A DNA stretch of 64,000 nt from the NCBI GenBank assembly GCA_023974075.1, contig CM043793.1, forward strand, positions 6,667,628 through 6,731,627. Direction: 5' to 3'. Made by a program: the position numbers and the translations under genes. Origin of the DNA: Chaenocephalus aceratus. Its lineage: Eukaryota > Chordata > Actinopteri > Perciformes > Channichthyidae. The notes beneath the pieces were generated by a model. It made no database searches. It worked only from the letters and a program-made list of their open reading frames with translations, and was not told the DNA's origin. Each line of letters starts with the position of its first letter. Within the stretch, counting starts at the first letter, position 1. Below are positions 45,232 to 58,103 of the stretch, piece by piece.

Positions 45232-46262
45232 GGGCTGTCAAACGATTACAATTTTTAATCAGATTAATCACAGCTTAAAAATTAATTAATCATGATTAAT
45301 CACCATTCGAACTATGTCCAAAATATGCCATTTATTTATGTATATTGTTGTGGGAATGGAAAGATAAATGAAAGAAGGCGGATATATCAATTTAACATAC
45401 AGTATCTATGTTTATTATAACATTTTTCTGCATGTCAAGATGAAAGACAACCCACACACCTATCAATCATCAAACCGTGGGGTCTTCATTACGTGTTGAT
45501 TTCTATCAACGGGGGAGTACTTCAGGAAAGTCGACAGAGGGGGGGGGGGGGGGGGCTAGTGGAGTACTTCGTGACCACAGAGTGTGAACGTTGTGATCAG
45601 CTGTTTTAGCGCAGTTCTCCAGTGAAGGGGGGAGTCTCCCTCCGCAGCCGGTTGGCGTAGTTTTGGCACAGTTCCGTTGTACAGACCGACGTTAACAGCA
45701 GCCCTGTCTGTGCACACGGAGACCGACTCTGTCGTCCGGTGATCTAACCGCCTTCTGGAAAAGCTTCACAAGTACGTCGGTACGCAAATGCGCTTTGTGA
45801 CACAAGTGACGGTACGCATTTCAGATTACGCACATAACCTGCGTACCAGTTATGTGCACCCCTGTACCAGAGCCATATTATTACTATTATATGGCTCTGC
45901 CCTGTACTACAGCAAAAGTATTCTGCGTCGGGACTTCCTGCAACAACACCACGCCGTTATCAAAGATGTTCTATTGAGAAGACGATCACTACGTGACAAA
46001 AGTTTTCAAAACCGTGGCTACTGAAATCAGTCTTACTAACTGCTGTCTGTGCAATTTACTCCGCGCGAGTTGGCAGACTTTATTTTGCTTACTTTAACAT
46101 CATTTTTCATGGTGGGGCTAAGCCATTTATTGGTATGGGTGTAGCCTACCCCAGCCATACCCTGGCGCTGCCACTGGTGGCACGTATGGGGCGGGCCATT
46201 CTGCACATGCGTTAAATGCGTTAAATATTTTAACGCAATTAATTTAAAAAAAAAAAAGCACT
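45232..46262 (+). repeat. hAT-like MITE (TAGGGCTGTCAAACGATTA), right end degraded, further nested
   Basis: Left end TTAGGGCTGTCAAACGATTA, then AATCAGATTAATCACAGC. The right side reads CGTTAAATATTTTAACGCAA then TTAATTT but lacks the closing ACAGCCCTA. Inside are a G-run (45539-45556), an 11-bp-stem hairpin (CAGAGCCATAT...ATATGGCTCTG, about 45868-45899) and another hAT right end (CCCTGGCGCTGCCACTG at about 46158-46174). Confidence 0.7.
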
Positions 46263-46370
46263 ATTAATTATATGTTTTAGATTTGATAACACCAATGTGT
46301 TTAATACTGGCAATTTCTAATTTTGGGAAAAACGAAAACGTTCAGTAGAGACGTCCCATAGAACATTTTG

Positions 46371-46640
46371 CCAGCATGTGTAGTTCTGGGGGGCGGGGGG
46401 GGGGGGCGTTCAATTCCAGTTTTGATAGTCTGGCGTGGTTTCGTTCCTTTTCAAATAGCTGTTTGACGCTCGGCGTAACCTTGGCGCACTGCCACTCCAA
46501 CATCCAATCCCAGAGCTTGAAGATTAATCACGGGGACAGTAGTCCTAAACGATAGCTGGGGATTATGGGTAATGTAGTGTCTTCGCTCATCCTAAACTCC
46601 GAAATGTTTTTCGGATTTCATATCGCATTAACACCTCCCA
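46371..46640 (+). repeat. Right terminal module of element A, same as copy C
   Basis: Matches 6954-7205 from CCAGCATGTGTAGTTCTGGG through GCATATCGCATTAAC-type sequence, with an expanded G-run at 46389-46408. Confidence 0.88.
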
Positions 46641-47069
46641 ATCTGCATTGCGGCTAAAACATCCAATCACCGAGCTTAAACTATAGCTGAGGATCTTGGG
46701 TAATCAGTTCAGTGGCTGTGTATCGCAATGATGATCGAAATGTCCCTTATAGGCCTACGTCTGTTTCCGGTTATTTTTATTTTGAAATTCAGTTCCTGAC
46801 GGATGCCAAAAAAGCCAGAGATTATGGAATCAAACAAATAAATAAAAATAAGGATAATTGTGTGTTATTGTTGAGTAAATAACAGTGTTTTATTTAGAAA
46901 TTAATAACAAATTAGAAACATACTACCAATAGAAATACATTGCTTTTAAAATCATTCTGTGTGACACGAAAACAAGGGGAAAATCGCGTTGGTGAACACG
47001 AATCAATAGATTAAATGTCGTGACTATAACACGAAATGCCGTGAGACTGGGTTGCTCTACAGTGAGTTC

Positions 47070-47276
47070 TGTGCTAAGTGTGTTAGCATTTTTTCGCTTA
47101 GTGCTAATTCAGAGGCTTGGTATTACCCTTTTGTTTCGTTTAGCTAAAAATGGTTAATATCGTCAGATAGCTGAGTTTCTTCCCGTTAAGAGGTTGTTAA
47201 ATGTTAAGAAGCCCTGAGACACAGTTTCGTACAATATTGTTGTGTTCACCAACGGGGCAATTGGGCTTAAGAGGTT
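47070..47276 (+). repeat. TTAA-element copy 3, right end only
   Basis: GCTAATTCAGAGGCTTGGTA, GAGTTTCTTCCCGTTA, then GGGCTTAAGAGG followed by TTAA (47273-47276), matching the right end of copy 1. Confidence 0.7.
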
Positions 47277-47279
47277 AAT

Positions 47280-48105
47280 AGAAATCAGCAAATAACTGGA
47301 AAAACACAATTGTTAATCAAATATACCGCACCAAGTTGAACAATAAGCTAACATTAGCTTCATTACGCATCCCAGTTTCCATTTTGGAGTGTCAAAAGGG
47401 TCAGTTGATTGACAGACTCAATCAAAATAAATACCAGCAAATATTTCTAGGGAATTTTTGGAGGAGTTGCATAACTGCTGTTTGGTCCTTTGACCACCAC
47501 AACAAGCAGCTGGAGGTGTTATCACTGTGACCTGTTATACTATTCATTGTGGTTCCACAGTTTTTTACATTGACTATGTGACTAACAGTCAGTATCTGCT
47601 GAGGTTTAACCCACATAGTGATAACACACTCAATAATAAACATTAGAGGCAGCTGCAGCGACTTTGAAATGGTTGTGTTAAAGGGACACTTGCACTACTG
47701 CTTGTGTGCAAGGGTAACATTAAAGGCTTATAATCGGAAGTTTTGGTCGTCCGCCGCCCACACACGCATACACGCACACCCCACGCACACAGCTGAAACA
47801 TCAGTGGAAACTCTCGCCAAGCTCCTTGCGTGACAGATCTTTATACACAACAAGCAGTTATCTTAACACACTTCATCCATATTATCTCTGGTAAACACAC
47901 TTACACACACTCGCACGCGCACAAGTAACAGATGAGGACAACAAGTTTTTGAAATTGGTCTAGTAGTGTGTGTGTGAGAGAGAATGATAGTGTATGTGAA
48001 AGACAATGCTTGTGTTTTTGAGAGCTTATGACAGTTTATGTGAGAGGACATTGTACTGGTTGTGAGAGAGTGAAGTCAGGTTGATCCAAGAGGAAGCCAG
48101 TTTAA
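47280..48105. other. Intergenic, no gene recognised
   Basis: No feature I can support; scattered ACAC/GTGTGAGAGA words. Confidence 0.4.
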
Positions 48106-48110
48106 ATATT

Positions 48111-48832
48111 CATTCCACATTTGTGGAATCAGCTTCCAGTTTGTGTTCGGGCGGCAGACTCCCTATCCGTTTTTAAGAGTGCGCTTAAGACCTTCCTTTT
48201 TGATAAAGCTTATAGTTAGGGCTGATCAGATTCAGCCCCTAGTTTTGCTGATATAGGCTTAGTTTGTCGGGGGACATCTTACTTCTTCCTTCTCTCTGTC
48301 TATACCTGTGTACTCTCATGTTCCGATTAACCCAGATTCCCCAAATGTCTTTCTTTTTGGTGTCTATATACGCCGGGATCCGGAGTCATGGATGATCCTG
48401 CGGTCCTGTGTCCTGGATCGCGAGCACTGGATCTTGAATCGTGGCTGTGCCTGTTGCTGTGGTCCTGGATCATCGGTCCTGGATGGATATCCTCGTGGAT
48501 TCATCTTCCTATTATACACAGATGCATTTCCAAACATTTGGACTACCTATGTTGTAAATGTATTATCTTTTCAATGTACACACGGCATCTATTGCACGTC
48601 TGTCCGTCCTGGGAGAGGGATCCCTCCTCTGTTGCTCTCCCTGAGGTTTCTCCCATGTTCCCTTTAAACTGGGTTTTCTCTGGAAGTGTTTCCTTGTACG
48701 ATGTGAGGGTCTAAGGACAGAGGGTGTCGTATTGTCCTACTGATATTCTGTACAAACTATGAAGTCCACTGAGACAAATGTAACATTTGTGATATTGGGC
48801 TATATAAATAAACATTGATTGATTGATTGATT
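48111..48832 (+). mobile_element. 5'-truncated L2 copy
   Basis: Begins at the RT C-terminus (CATTTGTGGAATCAGCTTCC, frame ending F-D-K-A-Y-S) and runs through the whole 3'UTR to the (TTGA)n tail. Close to 690-1380 in reverse. Open frames 48308-48714 are 3'UTR artefacts also seen in the other copies. Confidence 0.95.
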
Positions 48833-48834
48833 CC

Positions 48835-49680
48835 TTGACTGGTTTACAGCCTTGAAAACAAAGCCTGAAGCTGCTCAGAGCACTGCTAGCTAAATTTGAG
48901 CTGCAATAAGAACTTTTGATAACACTTTATATTGAGGTACACAAATTCACCATCAACTAGTTGTTAATTAACATGCATATTAGCAGTATATTGGCTCTTT
49001 GTTAGTCATTATAAAACACTTATTAATGCCTTATTCTGCATGACCATATTCTACAAGTAATAAGACATTAGTTGAGAGTTTTCCTCAATAACCCTCTAAT
49101 TAGTGTTTAGTTATTGCAAGTAAGGAAGTTGTTGTACATGACTTTTGGTCTTAATATGCTCTGCTCAATATGGACCTAATAAGGCAGTAGTACCACAAGA
49201 ATAGTAATTATCCCATAATAACACTACTCTTATGTAACAAGACATGAAACTATAAGTGTCAATTGTGTCTAAATAACTCAAAATTAGGTATTTCTATCTC
49301 AGAACATGTTCTCTATTTTAAAGTGAAGTCTTGTTCATAACCAATAAGCTATTAGTTTGACTCTAATTGACCTGCACAGGTTCCCTATTCTAAAGTTGCC
49401 TCCTCTTCACACTTTGTAAATACATTATAGCACACAACTACTGACATTAACCTCAACAGCACATGAACAAAGTAGGCTCACGTTGAAATATCTGTTTTAT
49501 TAATGAACCACTGAAGAGAGGTTCACACACACACACCAAAACATATCAAGTTTCTCCAAGGCTGAGAACACATAATGCAGCCTGTACTTTTTAATAAAAA
49601 CAGATTTTTAACAGAGTTGATCTATTTGTCATCATACTGTGTGACCTGCTTGTATGTACTTACACACTAGGTGTATTATT
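48835..49680. other. Intergenic, no gene recognised
   Basis: AT-rich, no feature I can support. Confidence 0.4.
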
Positions 49681-49684
49681 CTCT

Positions 49685-49685
49685 C

Positions 49686-49716
<31 letters not shown>
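49685..49716. repeat. (AAT)n microsatellite
   Basis: About ten ATA/AAT units, at the 3' side of the LINE fragment that follows. Confidence 0.95.
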
Positions 49717-49721
49717 TATTT

Positions 49722-50080
49722 GATTTATTTGAGGATGGGTGTGATGTGTTCGTACTTCCGTACTCTCATCAGGATCCTAGCAGCGGTGTTTTGGATGTAT
49801 TGCAGCTTCTGTATGTTCTTGCTAGGAATCCCAATGAGAAGTGTGTTACAATAGTCCAGCCTGGAGGAGACAAAGGCGTGGACAAGTTTTTCAGCATCTG
49901 GCAGACTGAGTGTGGGCGGAGTTTCGCAATATTTCTCAGGTGGCAGAAAGACGTCTTGCATATTTGCTTGATGTGGGCCTCAAAGGTCAGGTGAGGATTC
50001 ATTTTAACTCCCAGATTGGTAACTGTTGATGAGAGTGGAATGTTCTGACTGGAGAAGGTGATGCTGGTGATGGCGGATGA
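49722..50080 (-). pseudogene. L2-like RT C-terminal fragment, frameshifted
   Basis: The minus-strand frame 49961-49725 reads [18 protein letters not shown] and I-Q-N-T-A-A-R-I-L, matching the same segment of the 687-4110 element. The upstream piece (H-L-R-N-I-A-K) is in another frame (50002-49769), so there is a frameshift near 49930. Confidence 0.88.
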
Positions 50081-50084
50081 ACGG

Positions 50085-50415
50085 ACCTGATGTGGATAAA
50101 CTAGTTATAAATATGTTTATTCTTCAATGTCGGGTCACTCATTAATGGATCAGTGAGCTGCATGAGATACTGATAGGCTGTCAGGGGAGGGGGAGAGGGA
50201 GACAGGAAAAGAGATGCGCTTCCGCTAACTTCTCCCATGTTATTATCCAAAGTTAATGTAAACTTGAATAACGTACTTCATTTGAATGTAATAATTATGT
50301 TGGTTGATCTTTTTGGAAGCGCATCATGTATTGAAAAATGTATCTGAACTTTTCGATCCGTTCCGATTATAAACTGATTATAACATGAGCCCCATTAACT
50401 GAGTTTTAAACATCA
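50085..50415. other. Intergenic, no gene recognised
   Basis: May be the interior of the hAT-like element ending at 50546; no boundary visible. Confidence 0.35.
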
Positions 50416-50419
50416 CTTT

Positions 50420-50546
50420 AAATGGAAGATCCCCATAGCCCCCACCCACCCTATGATTGGATCGGCGATCGGTAGCCTATCGGCCGTTACTGATTCCGGT
50501 GATCGATATCGGCCCCAAAACCCCTGATCGGAGCATCCCTACATAC
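50420..50546 (+). repeat. hAT-like right end (GATCGGAGCATCCCTA)
   Basis: GATCGATATCGGCCCC then CCTGATCGGAGCATCCCTA, the inverse of a TAGGGATGCTCCGATCAGG terminus. Left end not found. Confidence 0.6.
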
Positions 50547-50669
50547 ACAGATTACATACACAGATTAACACATAGGACCGCTAAATGTAAACAAGGTAAA
50601 CATAGCTAATCCTAGCTGTGCAATAAGCATGTATACAGGCTAGTATGGCTAACGCTAGCGTGTCGATAC

Positions 50670-50703
50670 TGCTAACGCTAAAGCTAACGCTAAAGCTAAC
50701 GCA
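50670..50703. repeat. 12-bp tandem repeat (GCTAACGCTAAA)
   Basis: About three units. Confidence 0.85.
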
Positions 50704-50709
50704 TTTTCT

Positions 50710-51245
50710 TATTGAGTTTAAACAACTCCAAATGTCTTCGCATAAACACAATACATGTTACTAATCCCTACAGTGTAAGGCTTACACTTACAGTCATTGC
50801 TTTCTGACGGATTTGACCCTTTTACTCTTCTGGTTGCATAGGGAAAATTAGTAGTAGTCTACTGCCTTGCTAGGGGGTGTCCGTCAAACAAAAAAACGTA
50901 GAGACAATCAGGAATTGAGAATTTATTCCAACTTCCTTTTTAATCAAACTAGGTTATTATTCTGTTTTACATACATTGTTTACCGATTACACACATACTA
51001 CTATCCTCTTTCACATACACTATTATAATGTTCTATTAGATTATAGTTGTTTGTGAAAGACGTGTGTACGAGAGTATGATGGTGCGTTTAAGAGATTTTG
51101 TTTTTGTGTGTGAGAGAGAATAGTTATTTATGTATGATAGTATGATAGTAAATGAAGGAAGGAATGACAGTATACGTTAAAGACGGTATGATACTGTGTG
51201 TGAAAGAGTCTGGTGGTGTACATGTGAGATTCTGATATTGTTTGT
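50710..51245. other. Intergenic, no gene recognised
   Basis: No feature I can support. Confidence 0.4.
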
Positions 51246-51251
51246 AAGACC

Positions 51252-51960
51252 AAGTATACTGAAATGTAGTCGTTACAGCTTGTTATAAGTGTCCAACAAC
51301 ATTATGAAAAGGAACCTTCAAATAAATAAAGCACTTTTATTTACCTTGTGCTTGTTCAAGTTTGTTTGTTATTGTGTCGGACCAAGTCTCACTACAAAAT
51401 CTATCCATCAATGAAGGTACACTAAAATGCTTGTTTTTGGGACTAATGGAGTCCAGTTGTTATAAGTGTCCGACTGAGTTATGGAGAGAACCCTACAAAG
51501 AAATACAACGTTCTTCTTGACATTGCGCTTATTCCAAATTGTTTGTTATTGTGTCTACCCAAGTCTCATTCTGAAAACTCACTATCAATGTATAGGTCCA
51601 CTAAAAGTGCTTGTTTTGACCACTTGTTAAACGTGTCGAAATACATTTTGGAAAGGTGCTTACAGAGAAAAAAAAGATCTTCTTTAACTTATGCTTGTTT
51701 GGTCTGTTGGTTATTGTGTCTAACAGCCGGGTAGGAAACATTTCAGGTCACATCCAAATTGTTTAAATCAGCTAAATATTCATCACCACAATTCTGCATC
51801 ATTAATGTACGCCCTCTAAAAGTGCTTGTTTTTGCCACTAATGGGATCCTCTTGTTATAAGTGTCCGACAACACAATAGAAAGGACCCTACAAATAATTA
51901 CAAATGTTGTCCTTCAACTTACTTAGACTTACTTAGACTAACAAAGTTAGCTATCCAGCT
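51252..51960. repeat. Degenerate tandem array, four ~170-210-bp units
   Basis: Units start near 51252, 51419, 51598 and 51809. Recurrent blocks in each, with changes: AAAAGTGCTTGTTTT, TTGTTATAAGTGTCCGAC, GAACCCTACAAA, TTGTTTGTTATTGTGTC, AAGTCTCA. The spacing (167, 179, 211) is near satellite-monomer size, but the units are well diverged. Confidence 0.85.
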
Positions 51961-51964
51961 AGGA

Positions 51965-54580
51965 AATATTGTGTCACATCCACATTGTGTAAATCAGCTA
52001 CATATATTTGTTCATGACATCAAAATCAACAGCAAACTCTTCCCGGCCCTTCTCTCTCGAAATTTCTTCAGACAAAATATAACATCTCACAGCATTTTTC
52101 GAACAAGAGTTAGATATACCAGACCAGATCAAGCAAAAAGTAAATCAAAGCATTTCATTTATCCGTTGGCTCCTGTCCATATTGTTGTTGAAGAATCTTT
52201 TAGTGGACGTAAGTACTGTACCAGTTTCCAAAATGATTGCCCCGCAGTCCCCGAGACACAATACCATTCAGAAAAGGGTTTTCTTGCACGGTTTAAAAGT
52301 ATCCTGTAAAAAACCTACAGGTGAACTTAAGATCAGATGTGGAGGAATCTCACATTTCAGTATTTAAAATGATGCCCATCAGAAACATAAGGATGCTATT
52401 GCTGTAAATCAATCCCTATTCTCTCCCCGGTGTAATCTCCACATGCAACCATTCAAATGCCACATATCTTCTCATGTGTATATGATGAGTTATATTACTA
52501 TAGGTACATATTTGTCCTGAGAGCTTTCAGCATTAATTGTGGAGCTATACAGCTGCAACACACACAACTAATGAAACATTCAATGCAAACAATGCATTTT
52601 TCTCATTTCATTACATTTCCTTCAGCAGAGGCTATTATCCAAAGCATCGTAGAATAAATGCAAGATTCCTGTAAATATTAGCGTACTATAAGCCCAACCA
52701 TTGTAAGTGCTATTGCATCAGCTTCAAATAAGCCAAATTAAGTTTTCTCCTTGTGGAGGTTTCTGTACAAGCTTTCCTTGTTCAGAACTTGTCATATATC
52801 AGACTTCCTGCTTTTCTTTAGGTAGATGGTTTATCGCAGCTTGCTTAAATCTGAAAGGTTACATTAATGGGATAAGAAAAGCAATGTGCTAGGATTCTAC
52901 TCACCTTAAATCATTATGTTACTAATATTACATTTACACACGTTTTCTGGCCAGTTTCTTATAAAAATGTTTTAATTTGTTATGCTGTTTGATTCACAAT
53001 CCCCATTAAGACCATGGTCAAAAGTGAACATTCAAATGAACACAAGATAATCCTACATTTACATATCTATTGCTCAAACCACAGGGCATATATTGGTGTC
53101 ATTCTTACCTTCTCACCACACATTTTGTAATGAGGGCATTCATTTATAATATAAGGCAAACCTGCTGCATGCAATTCTATTTTCTATGTTATATCATTTC
53201 TTAATTTGTTACTGCAACCCCCTTTATTTCTCTGCACTGGTTCACTGCAGTTTCTTTTTGAGCTACTCACTAATAGCATAGTTTGTAAACGTTGCAGGTA
53301 AATGAACGAATTAAAGAGAAAGAGTGATTTTCTACATGTGAAAAAAAGAAAAACTAAGTCGTGAAAAGGTTTTCCCAATTGCTTTCGAGTGATACGTTGT
53401 AAAGAGGACAAAGAGGAGGTTTCCCTCTCAACAGACCGCCTCCACATCTCCTCCTCCTATTCTTTCTCTTCATACTAACACAGTGAGTCATCTCTGGCAG
53501 GAAGAATCCAGTTCAACTGTAAAGGAGAGAAAGGGAAGGGTGAGGGAGAGAAAAAGGGGGAGAAAGGGTAGCAGAGAACAAAGCAGAGGAAATTGAGTAA
53601 TACAAAAATGAAAGGTATGCGATGGGAGATTCCCCAGCTGCATCAGACAGGAAGCAGAAAACACAAGGGATTTCTCAAGAACTTTTTATTTGTTTAGGTC
53701 AGAATCAGAACAATGACATTTGAAGCTCTTGACTTCAGCAGAAAATCTGTCATTCAGCAGTAATGCCTTATTAATTTAACGTACAATGACGGTTCTTTAG
53801 AAAGTACTTAATCATACTTTTGATTGTATTAGGCTTTCACAACACCTGAACAAAAAAAAACTTCCTCTCTCAGACCCTCTTTGAGGTCAAGTTTCACGTT
53901 TTTTGAAAGTTCTGTAAGTTAGAAACAAGCCAAAAATACAACTTCAGAGAGATGGATTCATCCAGCAGGACAGAGGAGATAATAAACACATACAACTAAA
54001 GTCAGTGTTTAACCTGTTACAATAACTTATAGTTATTGAAACTTTAGGAGAAGTCAGTATGAAAGCTAACTGTTGCCATCTGTGTACACTCCTTGTAAAT
54101 GAGAAGAAAAATAAATAGGAGAGAAAGTTCAAACTGAAGCTGTCTTAAGGGTTCTATTTTGCAAACTGAAAAAACAATTCATGTCCTTCTATTGGCTCCA
54201 TAAATATTGACGACTCAAAGATATTTTAGCCACACAAGCAGGTAAATCCTTACTTCATTAATTCAATCCAAACCTCAGTGGTGAGTGGCGATCAGGAGGC
54301 ATGGTTCTGGACCTGGACCTTTATACTGAGCAAAACCCAGAGGTATCACGCTCAGTGGGGCATGAATAATCCCCGCCATAGCAATTCACAGACTCTGCGG
54401 TGACAGCTTCTTCTGGTAGCATGTTCCGCTCTCTGATTGTTCTGGGAAAGGACGAGTATTTCAGAGTGTCACTAGAAGCGAATATTCTCTGGTCGCTTTG
54501 CAGTTTGGTTTCTAACAGGCTCTAGGTACATACATCAATGCATCGAGGACTGAGATGTTATGGACACAACAAGTCCTCCA
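51965..54580. other. Intergenic, no gene recognised
   Basis: 2.6 kb with only short open frames. A purine-rich patch is at 53520-53590 and a degenerate common-repeat fragment at about 52610-52660. Confidence 0.45.
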
Positions 54581-56543
54581 ACTCATACGACCAAATAGGT
54601 CGATTGTTTAAGCGCGTATTACGACCTATAATCACGTTTTAAAGTTTTCGACCTCTAGTGCTCCCGTTGATTGCAAACGCTACGGAGGGTCGTATATTTA
54701 CAAATAACCCTCTCTGGAAAATCCTAAATTGTAGAATAGTTTGGCCATTAAAATGCTTTTTGATTAGATTTCTAGCGAGAAGTGTATATTGTACATTTAG
54801 AATCCACGTCCAGTCGATATGTAGGATCTATAGTTTAATAGATATTACGAAGATGATTTGAGGTCTCGCCAGGAGAATGTGTAACGGCAGCGTCCATGTA
54901 AAGTTAGCGTCAACTCTCACGGGGTGAAAACAGTATTTCCGGTCTCGAAGTTTTCATAATAAAACCGTATTCCCCTCACTGTCAAATGATTTTACAGTGA
55001 TATCTGCCATGCTCATCCACTAAAACACATCCGTTTATCCTATTACACAACATTGATCGGTTTAAATTGTGCACACTGCTTTTGTGTTTTTCCCATAGGT
55101 TTTTCCCTCTCGATTCTGAGAGACACATTTGTTTTTTCAGAGGTTTTGATAGGCTAAAACATTGAACTATACCCATAATCCTCAGCTATCGTTGAAGCTC
55201 GGTGATTGGATGTTTTAGCCACAATGCACGTTGGAATATGGTGTTTATGCGATATGAAATCCGAAAACATTTAAAAAAATAAATAAGATAATACTTTATT
55301 CCGAGTGTGCTTGCTTTTCTCTTTGAAAGTGATCACATAACGGCATTGTAATACACAGTTCGGCTGCATTACATATTACAGATCTGCCCTGATTAGAATA
55401 CCTTTGGAAGAACTGCCACCGAAACTGAATACGTGACGTGGATCATAAATATATCATCAATTAAACAACATCTTCAATTTCTTTTCCCACAATACGTCTC
55501 CTTGCAGTATCAACACTAATTCGGCTGACTTTTATATTTGATCCAATTGGTAGATGGGCTGTATTTACCCCATAACGGTGCACAGCTGATAAAAAAGGAC
55601 TTTTTCAAGATATTACTGGTTTTCTTTTAAGTAAATAATGTAAATACTGAGTTGAGAGAATAGTCAGGGGTTTCGGGTGATGGGAGACACATCTATGGAA
55701 TCAGAATTTCAATAGCTGACCATTAAATGAGGGATATTCCTTTCTGTCTGTGATGTTTTACAAATCAGATATATTATAGCAATGTCCTGTCAAATTATGT
55801 GAAAACATAAATAAAACTACACATCTTCAGATGTTATACATACATAAGTGTCCTACACTTATAATACAAAGTTATTATGGCATTGTATGCTGTGTGTTAT
55901 TTGTCTTGGTCTATGCAGGTTAATGGTACAATGCATAAGCTTCAAATCGAGAGACTGAAACTGTATTTTTCTTTACCGTTCTGTTTTAATTTCACAATAC
56001 AGTTAATAGTAATATTATGTTTGATATTATTATGTTTTATTAACTAGACCACTGGGTCATGTTTGGTGTTACAAATATCAAAACAATATATGTGTGGATA
56101 ACAAAATAAATCCGTCATAAACTAAACTGGAAATTATACTGGAAAGTATAATTTATTGTGTTAACACTGTAAACTTGACCGCACCGCACCGCCTAGTGGT
56201 TAAAGCATGTTATTGAATTGTTTTGTTGAATATGTTATATTTGATAAAAACATTTAAATATTAAGAGTAGCCTGCATACAAAATAGGGGGAAAGTAGAAG
56301 GTCAATGATAGAAATATAGAATAGAAAATATCAAGAAGATACTGTAGTGATCTCTACAATAAAACAGCTAGTGCAGGATGTCCAAAGATATTAATAGGAG
56401 GATGTGCAAAACAGACAAACTAATAAGGCTTTATTTAAAAATTAAAAAATACTTTAAGGTCTTCTTTTGAATAAGAAAAAAACTTTGGGGGTATCAACAG
56501 ATACATATTAAGTCTGACAAAGTACTTAATGTCTAATATATTA

Positions 56544-57132
56544 GACTCTCTTGTACTCTCATGTTCCGATTAACCCAGCTTCCCCCAAATCTCTTTTTTG
56601 TGTCTACATATACGCTGGGATCCTGAGTCGAGGCTAATCCTGTTGCTGTGGTCGTGTGTCCTGGATCCTCTATCCTGAGTTCTGGATTGGAGTCCTGGAC
56701 TTCGAGTCGTGGCTGAACCTGTCTCTGCGGTCCTGCCTGACTCTCACCATGCTGCTTCCCTGATGGCTCCGACAAGATTGTTGACATCCTCGTGGATTCA
56801 TCTTCATGCATTTCCAAACATTTGGTCTACCTACGCTGTAAATGTATTATCTTTTCAATTTACACACGGCATCTATTGCACGTCTGTCCGTCCTGGGAGA
56901 GGGATCCCTCCTCTGTTGCTCTCCCTGAGGTTTCTCCCATTTTTCCCTTTAAACTGTGGGTTTTCTCTGGAAGTGTTTCCTTGTACGGTGTGAGGGTCTA
57001 AGGACAGAGGGTGTCGTATTGTCATACTGATATTCTGTACATACTGTGAAGTCCACTGAGACAAATGTAACATTTGTGATATTGGGCTATATAAATAAAC
57101 ATTGATTGATTGATTGATTGATTGATTGTTTG
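56544..57132 (+). mobile_element. 5'-truncated L2 inserted in element B, 8-bp TSD
   Basis: L2 3'UTR with a (TTGA)n tail, flanked by ATATATTA at 56536-56543 and ATATATTA at 57133-57140. Element A shows the pre-insertion TCTAATATATT. Open frames inside are the same 3'UTR artefacts as at 48308-48714. Confidence 0.92.
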
Positions 57133-57716
57133 ATATATTACATAGTTTATTTTGGCACTTGACAATCACCTTCCCTGAATTTTACTCAGGTGTAACTAAA
57201 GTCTGCTTTAAGGGTTGTATATTTCACATCATTAATCAGAATCTGCAAAGTAACTACAATAAATGTAATGGAGTAAAAATACCAGGTTAATTAACCTCTG
57301 AATTGTAGTGGAGTAGAATTACAAAGTAACAATAGTGGCATTTTGTACATGCTGCTGGACCCGTTCAAGGCCAGTTTTGGATAGTCTGCCATGGTTTCAA
57401 TCTATTTCAATGAGTTTGGCGTAACCTGGGCGCACTGCCACTCCAACATCCAATCACAGAGCTTGAGGACTAATTACAGGGTTTGTCAAGCAAAGCGGAT
57501 GTTGTAGTCCCAAACGATAGCTGAGGATTATGGGTAGTGTAGTGTCTTCGGCCATCCTTAACTCCGAAAATACGATTTGTTCCTCCGAATCGAAGGTTAA
57601 AAACACAAAAGCATTGTACACAATTTAAACCAATCTATGTTGTGTAATTAACAAGGATAAACTGATGTTTTTTAGTGGATGAGTCATGCAGATATCACTG
57701 TGTAATCATTTGACAG

Positions 57717-58103
57717 TGTGACGACCCCTCCCCCCTTCTGCTGGCTGTGCTCCCTGCCTTGCTGTCCTCTGGCAGGTACTGGGAGTGTCGTCCTGTTTGT
57801 GCCCGCCCATCTAGAGGCGGAGCCACAAGAAGGTATAAAGGTTGCCCAGCTGCCAGGATCACCTCTGATTCAGATCCTGGCATGCTGCAGCAACCTCAGC
57901 CTACAGCCTGTGCTAGGTTTGATGCACCCTCCAACATGCTACAACACCCTTCCACACACCGCTCACACTACTACTGACAGTCTGATTCTTACATACACTA
58001 TTCATCAGAGGTGTTTTTCTATAACCTGTTAAATAAACAGATATTTGGCACTAAACTCTGTGTGGCCTCCCTATTTGTTCCAGCCTTAGGTCAGGTTGTA
58101 ACA
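57717..58103 (+). mobile_element. Solo LTR (TGTGACGACCCCTCC...TTGTAACA) in the right arm of B
   Basis: 387 bp, TG...CA. TATAAAG at about 57834 and AATAAA at about 58032 mark U3/R. The left arm of B gives the empty site (reverse of CCCTCACTGTCAAATG). The flanks ACAG/AGAG are an imperfect 4-bp duplication. Both termini match the LTR at 63168-63501, so it is the same gypsy-type family. Confidence 0.87.

Larger units (their letters stand above)
42711..46850. mobile_element. Fold-back element A (about 4.1 kb, ~240-bp inverted arms)
   Basis: Left arm 42711-42952 is the inverse of right arm 46611-46850. Anchors: TTGATTCCATAATCTCTGGC versus GCCAGAGATTATGGAATCAA, and GCGATATGAAATCCGAAA versus TTTCGGATTTCATATCGC. 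The core (about 42856-45165 plus 46371-46570) matches element B (55165-57560) block by block. No transposase ORF was found, so this is presumably nonautonomous. It has been enlarged by an insertion at 43453-44146 and a hAT-like element at about 45232-46262. Confidence 0.85.
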
